A stretch of DNA of 7,127 nucleotides from Hydrogenothermaceae bacterium (GTDB taxonomy: Bacteria > Aquificota > Aquificia > Aquificales > Hydrogenothermaceae), in contig JALSSG010000249.1 of assembly GCA_026984355.1 (NCBI GenBank), forward strand, positions 1-7,127. Reading direction: 5' to 3'. Shown here one piece after another: positions 1 through 6,277 of this stretch. Below the pieces are notes generated by a model. That model searched no databases, was not told the origin of the DNA, and saw only the letters and a list, made by a program, of their open reading frames with translations. Numbering within the stretch: the first letter of the stretch is position 1; the number at the start of each line of letters is the position of its first letter. Made by a program: the position numbers and the translations under genes.

Positions 1-1466
1 ATTTTTCCTGTAGGATGTACTCTGACTATTGCACTTTCCCATTGACCAGCCTGTAGACCAACAGCTCCTACTACTTTAGACGGTGCAAAACCACATATGT
101 CTATATGGCTTACAACTCCTATTCCTATATATCTTCCCTCTTTTCTTAGCTGTTCTTGCTGTTTTCTTAAATTCTCATAGTCAGCAATCTCAAGAGCTTT
201 GTTCATAGCTTTTTGGTAATCGGCTGTATCGTAAACAAGACCAGTAATTGTTTTTATATTTTCTCCTGGTTGGTGTAAGTTTTTCTTTCTAACATCTACA
301 GGGTCTAAACCAAGCTCGTTTGCTATTATGTCAACCATTCTTTCTAAGAAAAATAATGCTTCTGGTCTTCCAGCTCCTCTATCTGCATCTGTTGGAGCTG
401 TATTTGTAAATACTCCATACATTTCGTAATCAAATGCTCCTATATCATAGGTACCTGGAAGGATTAGCCCATGGAGTACCGTTACACATCCAGGACTTAT
501 AGTAGAATAGTATGCTCCTAAATTTCCATAGTTTTTGCCTCTAATTCCAAGTATTTTCCCGTCATTTTTTACAGCAAATTCTAACTCTCCTATAAAGTCT
601 CTACCGTGAATTGACGCAAAAAAGTGTTCACTTCTTGTTTCTACCCATTTTACTGGCTTATTTAGCAACATAGATGCAAATGCAATTACTGCTTCTTCAT
701 TATAAACCGGTATTTTTGCTCCAAAACCACCACCAACGTCAGGAGTTATTACTCTTATTTTATGTTCTGGCTTATTGAGTATTACTGAAAAGATGAATCT
801 GTGGATATGAGCATTTTGCGTAGTAACCCATACTGTAAGTTTATCTTTACCGGGATTATATTTGGCTACAGCTCCTCTTGGTTCTAATGGAACTGGAGCT
901 GCCCTATGAATATGAATTCTCTGTTTTATTATTTTATCTGCTTCGGAAAATGCTTTATCTATATCTCCGCCTTTTACATGCCATTTTAAAGCTATGTTGT
1001 TTGGTACATGTTCGTGTACCAGTGGAGCTCCTTCTTTTACAGCTTCATCTGCCTGAACTACTGCTGGTAAGTCTTCATAATCTATGTATACAAGCTCGCT
1101 TGCATCATAGGCTGCCTGTTTAGTTTCTGCTATAACAACTGCTACAGGTTCTCCCATGTATCTTACTTTATCTTTAGCAAGTAGTGGTCTTTGTACTTCT
1201 GCTTGGTTAGAGTCAGGAACTATCCATGCTACTGGGTTTGGATTTACCTTTCCTTCTAAATCTTTTGCAGTCAGTACAGCAACAACTCCGGGATAGTTTT
1301 CTGCTTCTGATGTGTCTATGGATAAAATTTTACCGTGAGCTATAGTACTTCTTACAAACACTGCATATAACATACCAGGAAGCTTTATATCCTCTAAAAA
1401 TTCTCCATATCCAGTTACAAGTCTTTTATCCTCTTTTCTCCTAACAGGTTGTCCTACTGTAGACAT
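1..1466 (-). CDS. CoxL-like molybdenum hydroxylase large subunit, form II type (partial, C-terminus off the left edge)
   Basis: This is the catalytic, molybdopterin-binding subunit of a xanthine dehydrogenase/CO dehydrogenase-family enzyme, which oxidises a substrate using water and passes electrons to the iron-sulfur subunit. The ATG at 1466 has a strong GGAGGG site 6 bases upstream, and 488 codons are open to the window edge. The family is usually about 750-800 residues, so roughly a third is missing. Seen in order: an N-terminal hammerhead-type domain with GEPVAVV (105-111), PLEPRGAVA (193-201), the molybdopterin motif DVGGGFGAK (243-251), the active-site loop ADRGAGR (361-367), and a stretch ending GQWESAIVRVHPTGK just before the edge. 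Form I CO dehydrogenases carry AYRCSFR with a catalytic Cys; this loop lacks that Cys and resembles the form II AYRGAGR, with Asp in place of Tyr. The second cofactor motif and the catalytic Glu should lie beyond the edge. It follows the small-subunit gene by 14 bases and is surely co-transcribed with it. Substrate unknown: an aldehyde, a purine or another N-heterocycle, or possibly CO. Confidence 0.93.
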   Translation of the reverse strand, partial: MSTVGQPVRRKEDKRLVTGYGEFLEDIKLPGMLYAVFVRSTIAHGKILSIDTSEAENYPGVVAVLTAKDLEGKVNPNPVAWIVPDSNQAEVQRPLLAKDKVRYMGEPVAVVIAETKQAAYDASELVYIDYEDLPAVVQADEAVKEGAPLVHEHVPNNIALKWHVKGGDIDKAFSEADKIIKQRIHIHRAAPVPLEPRGAVAKYNPGKDKLTVWVTTQNAHIHRFIFSVILNKPEHKIRVITPDVGGGFGAKIPVYNEEAVIAFASMLLNKPVKWVETRSEHFFASIHGRDFIGELEFAVKNDGKILGIRGKNYGNLGAYYSTISPGCVTVLHGLILPGTYDIGAFDYEMYGVFTNTAPTDADRGAGRPEALFFLERMVDIIANELGLDPVDVRKKNLHQPGENIKTITGLVYDTADYQKAMNKALEIADYENLRKQQEQLRKEGRYIGIGVVSHIDICGFAPSKVVGAVGLQAGQWESAIVRVHPTGK

Positions 1467-1480
1467 TATTTTCCCTCCTT

Positions 1481-1939
1481 TTATGTTCTTTCTTTTGCAT
1501 ATAAAATGGCTTCAACAATTTTTTGATAACCTGTACACCTACATAGATTTCCCTTAAGTGCTTTTCTAACTTTTTCTTCATCAAGATTATCTTCTGTATT
1601 TACAAGTTCATAAGCGAGAGCTAACATCCCTGGAGTACAAAAACCACATTGAAGGCCATGTTTTTCTATAAAACCTTCCTGAACAGGATGATATTCACCG
1701 TTCTTGGCTAATCCTTCTACAGTTAAAATTTCCGCTCCATCTGCTTGAAATGCAAAAACGGTACAGGATTTAACAGCTTTTCCATTCATAATAACTGTAC
1801 ATGCACCACAGCTACTTGTATCACATCCTATATGTGTTCCTGTAAGATTAAGAACTTCTCTTAATAGGTAAACAAGTAATGTGTTAGGGGGAACATCTAC
1901 TTTGTAATGTTCTCCATTTACAGTGAGAGAAATTTCCAT
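1481..1939 (-). CDS. CoxS-like [2Fe-2S] small subunit of a molybdenum hydroxylase
   Basis: Iron-sulfur electron-transfer subunit that carries electrons from the molybdenum site of the large subunit encoded just downstream towards a flavin subunit or other acceptor. At 152 residues it is the usual size for separate small subunits of the CO dehydrogenase/xanthine dehydrogenase family. The N-terminal half is a plant-ferredoxin-type fold with cluster ligands C39, C44, C47 and C59. The C-terminal helical half holds the second cluster with C98, C101, C133 and C135, in the contexts QCGFCTPG and LCRCTGY; all eight ligands are present. It has no signal peptide, so it is probably cytoplasmic. The ATG at 1939 has a GGAGG site 5 bases upstream. 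Small-before-large order fits form II (S-L-M) clusters. The flavin (M) subunit is not in the window; it may follow the large subunit. The family is certain, the substrate is not. Confidence 0.95.
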   Translation of the reverse strand: MEISLTVNGEHYKVDVPPNTLLVYLLREVLNLTGTHIGCDTSSCGACTVIMNGKAVKSCTVFAFQADGAEILTVEGLAKNGEYHPVQEGFIEKHGLQCGFCTPGMLALAYELVNTEDNLDEEKVRKALKGNLCRCTGYQKIVEAILYAKERT

Positions 1940-2057
1940 AATTTCCTCCGTTTATAATTCTATATTTGATTATATTAATTATGTTTACATATTTAGTTAT
2001 TGAGTTGCAATATTGAAAGTCTATTTTGGAGGGCTAAAATTTAATGAGAATTTAACT
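1940..2057 (-). promoter_or_regulatory. Intergenic gap upstream of the CoxS-like gene with a likely -10 box
   Basis: This 118-base AT-rich gap separates the end of tsaD from the CoxS-like gene, both read leftward. On the minus strand a perfect TATAAT lies at 1974-1969, about 30 bases before the start codon; I see no good -35 at 16-18 bases spacing. The gap, compared with the 4-base overlap and 14-base spacing elsewhere on this strand, suggests the oxidoreductase genes have their own promoter and may be controlled separately. A weak 5-bp inverted repeat (TATTG/CAATA, 1998-2012) is present and is probably chance. No GC-rich hairpin with a T-run is visible after tsaD, so read-through is possible. 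Confidence 0.45.
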
Positions 2058-3083
2058 TTAAAATGAGTTTATATATTCTTCAAACTTTTCCAGTGGTATT
2101 TTTGCTTTTGTTTCAATTAATAAAGAATATCCAGATTGTTTTTTTAAAAATCTTTTATACCCTGCAAAAGCTACCATAGCTCCGTTATCAGTACACAAAG
2201 ATAAATGAGGAAAATCTACTTCTATTCCTTCTTTTTTAGCCTCCTCATTTAATCTTTCTCTTAGTCTTGAATTTGCAGATACCCCACCAGCAACAACTAT
2301 TTTTTTGATATTAAAAGTTTTAACAGCATCTAAGGTTTTTTCCACAAGTATTTCAACAGCAGTTTCTTGAAAAGAACAGGCTATATCTTCAGGTTTACAT
2401 AATTTATTTTTTTCAACCTCTCTAAGCACGGCTGTTTTAAGTCCACTAAAGGAAAAATTAAATCTATGCTCTGATTTTTTTCTTGATAGAGGCTTTGGAA
2501 GATGGATTGAGTGTGTTCCTTTTTTAGCAAGTTTATCTATAATAGGTCCACCAGGAAAACCAAGATTTAAAATTCTTGCTACTTTATCATAGGCTTCTCC
2601 TACTGCATCATCTATAGTTTTTCCCAGCAGTCTGTACTTTCCAAACTCTTCTACCAAATAAAGCTCTGTATGTCCTCCAGAAACTACAAGAGCAATAAAA
2701 GGATAATCCTCTTTTTTTTCTATAAAGTTTGCAAATATGTGAGCTTCTATGTGGTGTACCGGAACAAAAGGTTTATCAAGAACAGCACTTAAGGTTTTTG
2801 CTACAGAACTTCCAATTACCAAAGATACTATAAGGCCTGGTGTTATTGTTGCTGAAATTACATCTATATCTTTTATATTTTTATTTGCTTCTTTTAGGGC
2901 AATATCTAAAACAGATGTTATATTTTTTGTATGTTCTCTTGCTGCTAACTCAGGATATACTCCGCCCCATTCTTCATGTAGTTTAATCTGGGAAGAGACT
3001 ACATTGCTAAGTAGTCCCTCCCTGCTGTCAAATATACCAACTGATGTATCATCACATGAACTTTCTATTCCTAAAACAATCAC
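2058..3083 (-). CDS. tsaD: tRNA N6-threonylcarbamoyladenosine (t6A) transferase subunit TsaD
   Basis: TsaD (formerly Gcp/YgjD) transfers the threonylcarbamoyl group from TC-AMP to A37 of tRNAs reading ANN codons, working in the cytoplasm with TsaB and TsaE in bacteria. At 341 residues it is full length. Seen: the N-terminal GIESSCDDTS (5-14), the metal-binding HIEAH with H111 and H115, SGGHTEL (135-141), DDAVGEAYDK (158-167), FSFSGLKTA (210-218), GGVSAN (266-271), and CTDNGAM (297-303), whose D299 matches the third metal ligand. The start is a GTG at 3083 that overlaps the ctpA stop codon in the sequence GTGA, so translation is probably coupled; only a weak GAAGAG ribosome site lies 5 bases upstream. 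Starting here puts the ATPase-fold strand right at the N-terminus, as is normal for the family. The segment TPGLIVSL (81-88) departs slightly from the common GPGL form. The other t6A genes are not in the window. Confidence 0.97.
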   Translation of the reverse strand: MIVLGIESSCDDTSVGIFDSREGLLSNVVSSQIKLHEEWGGVYPELAAREHTKNITSVLDIALKEANKNIKDIDVISATITPGLIVSLVIGSSVAKTLSAVLDKPFVPVHHIEAHIFANFIEKKEDYPFIALVVSGGHTELYLVEEFGKYRLLGKTIDDAVGEAYDKVARILNLGFPGGPIIDKLAKKGTHSIHLPKPLSRKKSEHRFNFSFSGLKTAVLREVEKNKLCKPEDIACSFQETAVEILVEKTLDAVKTFNIKKIVVAGGVSANSRLRERLNEEAKKEGIEVDFPHLSLCTDNGAMVAFAGYKRFLKKQSGYSLLIETKAKIPLEKFEEYINSF

Positions 3084-4321
3084 TTTTTCTCTTCGGCAAA
3101 GGATTTTTTAGCAAATGTTAATATTTTAATCGCATTTATTGCTGTATCAAGTTGAGGGTCTTTTATTTTTACTTTGTCTTCTCCTTTTATTTTTGCTTCT
3201 CTTTCTGCTTTTAGTCTTTCAATTTCCTCTTCTTCCGAAATTTTAACAACAATATCTGGTGTTATACCTTTGTTCATTATAAGTTTTCCACTAGGAGTGT
3301 AATAGTAGGCTGTTGTTAGTTTTATACCAGAGCCGTCTGGAAGTGGTATTAAAGTCTGGACAGAGGCTTTTCCAAACGTTCTATCTCCTACAGAAAGAGC
3401 TCTTTCATTATCCATTAAAGCACCTGTTAAAATTTCAGATGCACTTGCTGAACCTTTATTTACAATAACAACAATTGGAACATCTTTAGGGATTATCGGG
3501 TCATTTATTGAATAAAACTTCTCATTACTTCTTGGGGTTCTGCCTTTAGTATAGACTATAAGGTCTCCTTTTTCCAATAACATATCAGCTATCTGTACCG
3601 CTACAGATAAAAGACCACCTGGGTTGTTCCTAAGGTCGATAATAATTCCTTCTTTATCTTTGAATTTTAAAAGTGCTTTTTCAAAATCTTGAGCAGAATT
3701 CTCCTGGAACTGAGTTAATCTTATGTATCCTATTTTTCCATTATCAAGCTCTTTTGTTTTTACACTTTTTATTTTGATTATTGCCCTTGTTATAGTTACT
3801 TTAAATGGTTTTTCTACTCCTTTTCTCCATATAGTGATAGTTACTTTAGTTCCAGGTTTTCCTCTTAGTTTTTTGACTGCCTGAAATAAAGTCATTTTAT
3901 CAGTGGGTTCTCCATCTATCTCAATAATTACATCTCCAGGTTTTAGCCCTGCTTTGTAAGCTGGAGTATCTTCTATTGGAGAAACTACTATCAATTTGTG
4001 GTCTTCCATCATTATTTCTATACCAAGTCCCCCAAATTCGCCATGGGTTTCTGTAGTAAATTCCTCAAACTCCTCAGGTGTGAAAAAGGTAGAAAATTTA
4101 TCTAAAGAAGAGAGCATACCTCTTAAAGAACCGTATATGAGTTTTTTTGAATCAACAGGCTCTACATAATTGTCCTGTACTATTTTGAATACATCTGTAA
4201 ATATACCTAAAAGTTCTAAATCATTAGATAAATCTTTTTTTGTCTTTGCATTTATACCAAAACTAACTCCAGCTAAAAATATTGCCATTATTCCTACAAC
4301 AAAGGCTATCTTACTTTTCAT
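3080..4321 (-). CDS. ctpA: Carboxy-terminal processing protease, peptidase family S41A (CtpA/Prc type)
   Basis: Envelope serine protease that trims or degrades proteins from their C-termini. The product is 413 residues. An N-terminal hydrophobic segment (about 5-23) followed by NAKTKK serves as signal peptide or membrane anchor and places the protease outside the inner membrane. A PDZ domain spans roughly 97-178 (GLGIEI, AGLKPGDVIIEIDG), followed by the S41 catalytic core, with DLRNNPGG (229-236), the catalytic serine S293 in GSASASE, lysine K318 in GKASVQT 25 residues later, and Q322; this is the Ser-Lys(-Gln) pattern of the family. A charged Glu/Lys-rich tail follows about residue 357. I chose the ATG at 4321. 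An in-frame GTG at 4330 would add three residues but lies inside the GAGGTG ribosome site, so it is unlikely to be the start. It is the first gene of the leftward group and overlaps tsaD by 4 bases. The substrate is unknown. Confidence 0.95.
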   Translation of the reverse strand: MKSKIAFVVGIMAIFLAGVSFGINAKTKKDLSNDLELLGIFTDVFKIVQDNYVEPVDSKKLIYGSLRGMLSSLDKFSTFFTPEEFEEFTTETHGEFGGLGIEIMMEDHKLIVVSPIEDTPAYKAGLKPGDVIIEIDGEPTDKMTLFQAVKKLRGKPGTKVTITIWRKGVEKPFKVTITRAIIKIKSVKTKELDNGKIGYIRLTQFQENSAQDFEKALLKFKDKEGIIIDLRNNPGGLLSVAVQIADMLLEKGDLIVYTKGRTPRSNEKFYSINDPIIPKDVPIVVIVNKGSASASEILTGALMDNERALSVGDRTFGKASVQTLIPLPDGSGIKLTTAYYYTPSGKLIMNKGITPDIVVKISEEEEIERLKAEREAKIKGEDKVKIKDPQLDTAINAIKILTFAKKSFAEEKK

Positions 4322-4327
4322 ATAACA

Positions 4328-4333
4328 CACCTC
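4328..4333 (-). promoter_or_regulatory. Ribosome binding site that decides the ctpA start
   Basis: GAGGTG on the minus strand sits 6 bases before the ATG at 4321. The alternative in-frame GTG (4330-4328) is part of this site itself and has no ribosome site of its own at proper distance, so the ATG is preferred. Confidence 0.8.
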
Positions 4334-4362
4334 TTTTCTTTGAAGAATTTAAAATTTTTTTT

Positions 4363-4391
4363 ATTATCTCAAAGTTTAGTATAGTAAGCAA
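4363..4391 (-). promoter_or_regulatory. Predicted sigma-70-type promoter for ctpA-tsaD
   Basis: On the minus strand a TTGCTT -35 (4391-4386) and a GATAAT -10 (4368-4363) are separated by exactly 17 bases. The -10 matches five of six consensus positions; the -35 keeps only the TTG. Transcription would start near 4356, giving a leader of about 35 bases before the ctpA ATG. It interleaves with the opposing aroC promoter. Predicted by eye only. Confidence 0.55.
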
Positions 4392-4405
4392 AATTTTTCT
4401 ATAAT
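4377..4405 (+). promoter_or_regulatory. Predicted promoter for the aroC operon
   Basis: A perfect TATAAT lies at 4400-4405 on the plus strand, 34 bases before the aroC ATG, giving a leader of roughly 28 bases. The -35 region at 17-base spacing (4377-4382, TAGTAT) is poor, so the promoter may be weak or need an activator. It overlaps the ctpA promoter on the other strand, so the two could compete for polymerase. No attenuator-like hairpin or leader peptide is visible. Confidence 0.5.
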
Positions 4406-4439
4406 AAATGGGAAATTAAATTAAGCCAGAAGGAAAAAG

Positions 4440-5615
4440 ATGGGAAGACTTAGATTTTTAAATGCTGGAGAATCTCATGGTCCTGCATTAACAGCTATAT
4501 TAGAAGGTATGCCTTCTAATCTGAAAATATCTGTAGAGTATATAAATAAGGAATTAGCAAGAAGACAGAAAGGTTATGGTCGTGGTGGAAGAATGAAAAT
4601 AGAAAAAGATAGAGCAAAAATATTATCAGGAGTAAGGTTTGGATATACCCTTGGAAGTCCTATAACAGTATTAATAGAAAACAAAGACTGGGAAAACTGG
4701 ACAGATATAATGGCTATAGAAGGAGAACCTGTAGATAAGAGAGAAATAGTTCATCCAAGGCCAGGCCATGCTGACCTTGTAGGTGGTATAAAGTATGGTT
4801 TTAGAGACCTTAGAAATGTATTAGAAAGGGCAAGTGCAAGAGAAACAACAACAAGAGTAGCAGTAGGTGCAATATGTAAACAGTTGCTTGAAGACATAGG
4901 AATAAAAATAGGAAGTTATGTAGTTTCTATAGGAGAGCTTTCTGTAAGAGATATTATAGATAGTATACCTTTAGAAGAGAGAGCTAAAAGAGCAGAGCAG
5001 TCTGAAGTTAGAATTCCAGTTCCAGAAGAGGATGAAAAATTTAAGAAATTAATAGACCTTGCTAAGCAGGAAGGAGAAAGTTTAGGAGGAGTTTTTGAAG
5101 TCTTTGCTGTAGGTGTGCCTATTGGCTTAGGGAGTTATGTTCAGTGGGATAGGAGATTAGATGGAAGAATAGCACAGGCTATGATGAGTATTCAGGCTAT
5201 GAAGGGAGTAGAGATAGGAGAAGGGTTTAACCTAACGAAAAAGTTTGGTTCACAGGCTCATGATGAGATTTTTTATGATAAAGAAAAAGGTTTCTATCAC
5301 AAAACTAACAGAGCTGGTGGACTGGAAGGTGGTATTACAAATGGAGAGCCAATAATAGTTAGGGTTGGAATGAAACCAATTCCTACACTAATGAGAAAAA
5401 AATCACTTCACTCTGTAGATATAAGAACAAAAGAACCATTTTTAGCAGCAAAAGAAAGGTCTGATGTTACAGCTGTACCTGCTGCTGCTGTAGTCGGAGA
5501 AGCTATGCTTGCTTATGTTCTTGCTGATGCTGTGATAGAAAAATTTGGTAATGATAACTGGATAGAAATAAAAGAAAGGATACAAAAATACAAAGAGTAC
5601 ACAAAATCTTTTTAG
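4440..5615 (+). CDS. aroC: Chorismate synthase
   Basis: Catalyses the last step of the shikimate pathway in the cytoplasm: 1,4-anti-elimination of phosphate from 5-enolpyruvylshikimate-3-phosphate to give chorismate, precursor of Phe, Tyr, Trp and folate. The enzyme needs reduced FMN. At 391 residues it is the usual bacterial length. Family signatures are all present: GESHGP (10-15) with H13, the HPRPGHADL segment (105-113) with H110, RASARETTTRVAVGA (130-144), and RSDVTAVPAAAVVGEAMLA near the C-terminus. The two histidines correspond to the active-site pair known from the family. The segment MAIEGEPVDKREI just before HPRPGH resembles the longer form found in Bacillus and thermophiles. The ATG at 4440 has AGAAGGA 5 bases upstream. 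It is first in the rightward group, followed by the thioredoxin-like gene after 45 bases. Nothing odd is seen in the gene itself; it has no functional link to its downstream neighbours that I can name. Confidence 0.98.
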   Translation: MGRLRFLNAGESHGPALTAILEGMPSNLKISVEYINKELARRQKGYGRGGRMKIEKDRAKILSGVRFGYTLGSPITVLIENKDWENWTDIMAIEGEPVDKREIVHPRPGHADLVGGIKYGFRDLRNVLERASARETTTRVAVGAICKQLLEDIGIKIGSYVVSIGELSVRDIIDSIPLEERAKRAEQSEVRIPVPEEDEKFKKLIDLAKQEGESLGGVFEVFAVGVPIGLGSYVQWDRRLDGRIAQAMMSIQAMKGVEIGEGFNLTKKFGSQAHDEIFYDKEKGFYHKTNRAGGLEGGITNGEPIIVRVGMKPIPTLMRKKSLHSVDIRTKEPFLAAKERSDVTAVPAAAVVGEAMLAYVLADAVIEKFGNDNWIEIKERIQKYKEYTKSF

Positions 5616-5660
5616 GTCTATATTAGATTATTAGGATATTTTTAAATTTGGAGGATAAAG

Positions 5661-6272
5661 ATGAATATATTAAAGCTGTTTTTAATATTATTTTCTTTTT
5701 TATTTTTATCTACTGGCTCATTTTCAAAAGAGGATTTTGAATTTCCCAAAAATGAGTACAAACAGCTTGCAGGAAAAGAGTTTTTAGACTTTAGGATGAT
5801 AGATGAATCAGGAAATGTAGTTCATCTTAAAGATTTTGTTAATAAACATAAACCTGTTGTCATTGTGTTTTGGGCGATAGGAGACCAGAAAGGAACTTAC
5901 TGGTTTTTACCAGAATTTAATAAACTGTATGAAAAGTATAAAGATAAAGTTATATTCTTGGCTGTTTTACTTAGTAGAAGTACACCTAAGGAAGTTCAGG
6001 AAGCAAAAAAATTTATTCCTTTGAAAATTCCAGTTTATAGAGCTTACTCAGAAGCGATAGAGAGATACAAAATAGCAAAAATAGATGTTCCATATATTGT
6101 ACTGATAACTCCAGAAGGAAAGATAAAAAGAATTATGATAAGACCAGAATCTTATACAAGATACGAAGAACCAAGACAGCCTCTAACCAAAAAAACAAAA
6201 CTAGAGGATATTATTGCAGAAAGCATACAAAAGTTAGATAAATATATAAAAGAGCTTATAAAAGGAGAGTAG
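5661..6272 (+). CDS. Exported thioredoxin-fold (TlpA/AhpC-like) protein lacking all cysteines
   Basis: A 203-residue protein with an N-terminal signal peptide: a hydrophobic stretch at about 3-17, then STGSFS|KED, with likely cleavage after S22. There is no lipobox Cys, so it is probably periplasmic. The mature part follows the TlpA/thioredoxin pattern: FLDFRMIDESGNVVHLKDF (41-59), the strand PVVIVFWA (65-72), a helix with LPEFNKLYEKYKDKVIFLAV (83-102), the cis-proline region VPYIVLITPEGKI (143-155), and a charged C-terminal extension (about 163-203). Where thiol-disulfide members have WCxxC after FWA, this protein reads IGDQKGT, and the whole chain has no Cys. It therefore cannot work as a thiol oxidoreductase and may act as a binding or chaperone-like domain; this is inference. 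The ATG has GGAGG 6 bases upstream. The next gene starts 2 bases after the stop, so co-expression is likely. The exact function is unknown. Confidence 0.82.
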   Translation: MNILKLFLILFSFLFLSTGSFSKEDFEFPKNEYKQLAGKEFLDFRMIDESGNVVHLKDFVNKHKPVVIVFWAIGDQKGTYWFLPEFNKLYEKYKDKVIFLAVLLSRSTPKEVQEAKKFIPLKIPVYRAYSEAIERYKIAKIDVPYIVLITPEGKIKRIMIRPESYTRYEEPRQPLTKKTKLEDIIAESIQKLDKYIKELIKGE

Positions 6273-6277
6273 TATTG
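6264..6277 (+). promoter_or_regulatory. Ribosome binding site and TTG start of the TldE-like gene
   Basis: GGAG at 6264-6267, within the last codons of the thioredoxin-like gene, lies 7 bases before a TTG at 6275. No ATG or GTG occurs in this frame nearby, and the TldE-like reading begins right at this codon, so TTG is the best start. The site inside the upstream gene and the 2-base gap suggest coupled translation. Confidence 0.7.

Noticed and set aside
878..1123. An 81-codon plus-strand open frame inside the CoxL-like gene
   Set aside because: It lies antisense to a well-supported gene, is a Leu-rich composition artefact, has no ribosome site and resembles no family I know.
1..1466. Calling the large subunit a true CO dehydrogenase (coxL)
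   Set aside because: The loop lacks the AYRCSFR cysteine that marks proven CO dehydrogenases, so only a family-level name is justified.
1966..1979. Possible FNR/CRP-like half site (TTGAT with a TATA centre) upstream of the CoxS-like gene
   Set aside because: Only one half matches; the other half fits about two of five positions, which is expected by chance in such AT-rich DNA.
1998..2012. Inverted repeat TATTG-AGTTG-CAATA
   Set aside because: A 5-bp AT-rich stem without a T-run is too weak for a terminator or a confident operator.
2026..2055. GGAGG followed by an ATG on the plus strand in the tsaD-coxS gap
   Set aside because: The spacing to the ATG is too long and the frame stops after three codons.
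2749..3111. A 120-codon plus-strand open frame over the 5' part of tsaD
   Set aside because: It is antisense to conserved TsaD motifs, has no ribosome site, and is a shadow of the real gene.
5616..5660. A terminator or separate promoter between aroC and the thioredoxin-like gene
   Set aside because: No stable hairpin or convincing -35/-10 pair is visible in the 45 bases; simple co-transcription is more likely.
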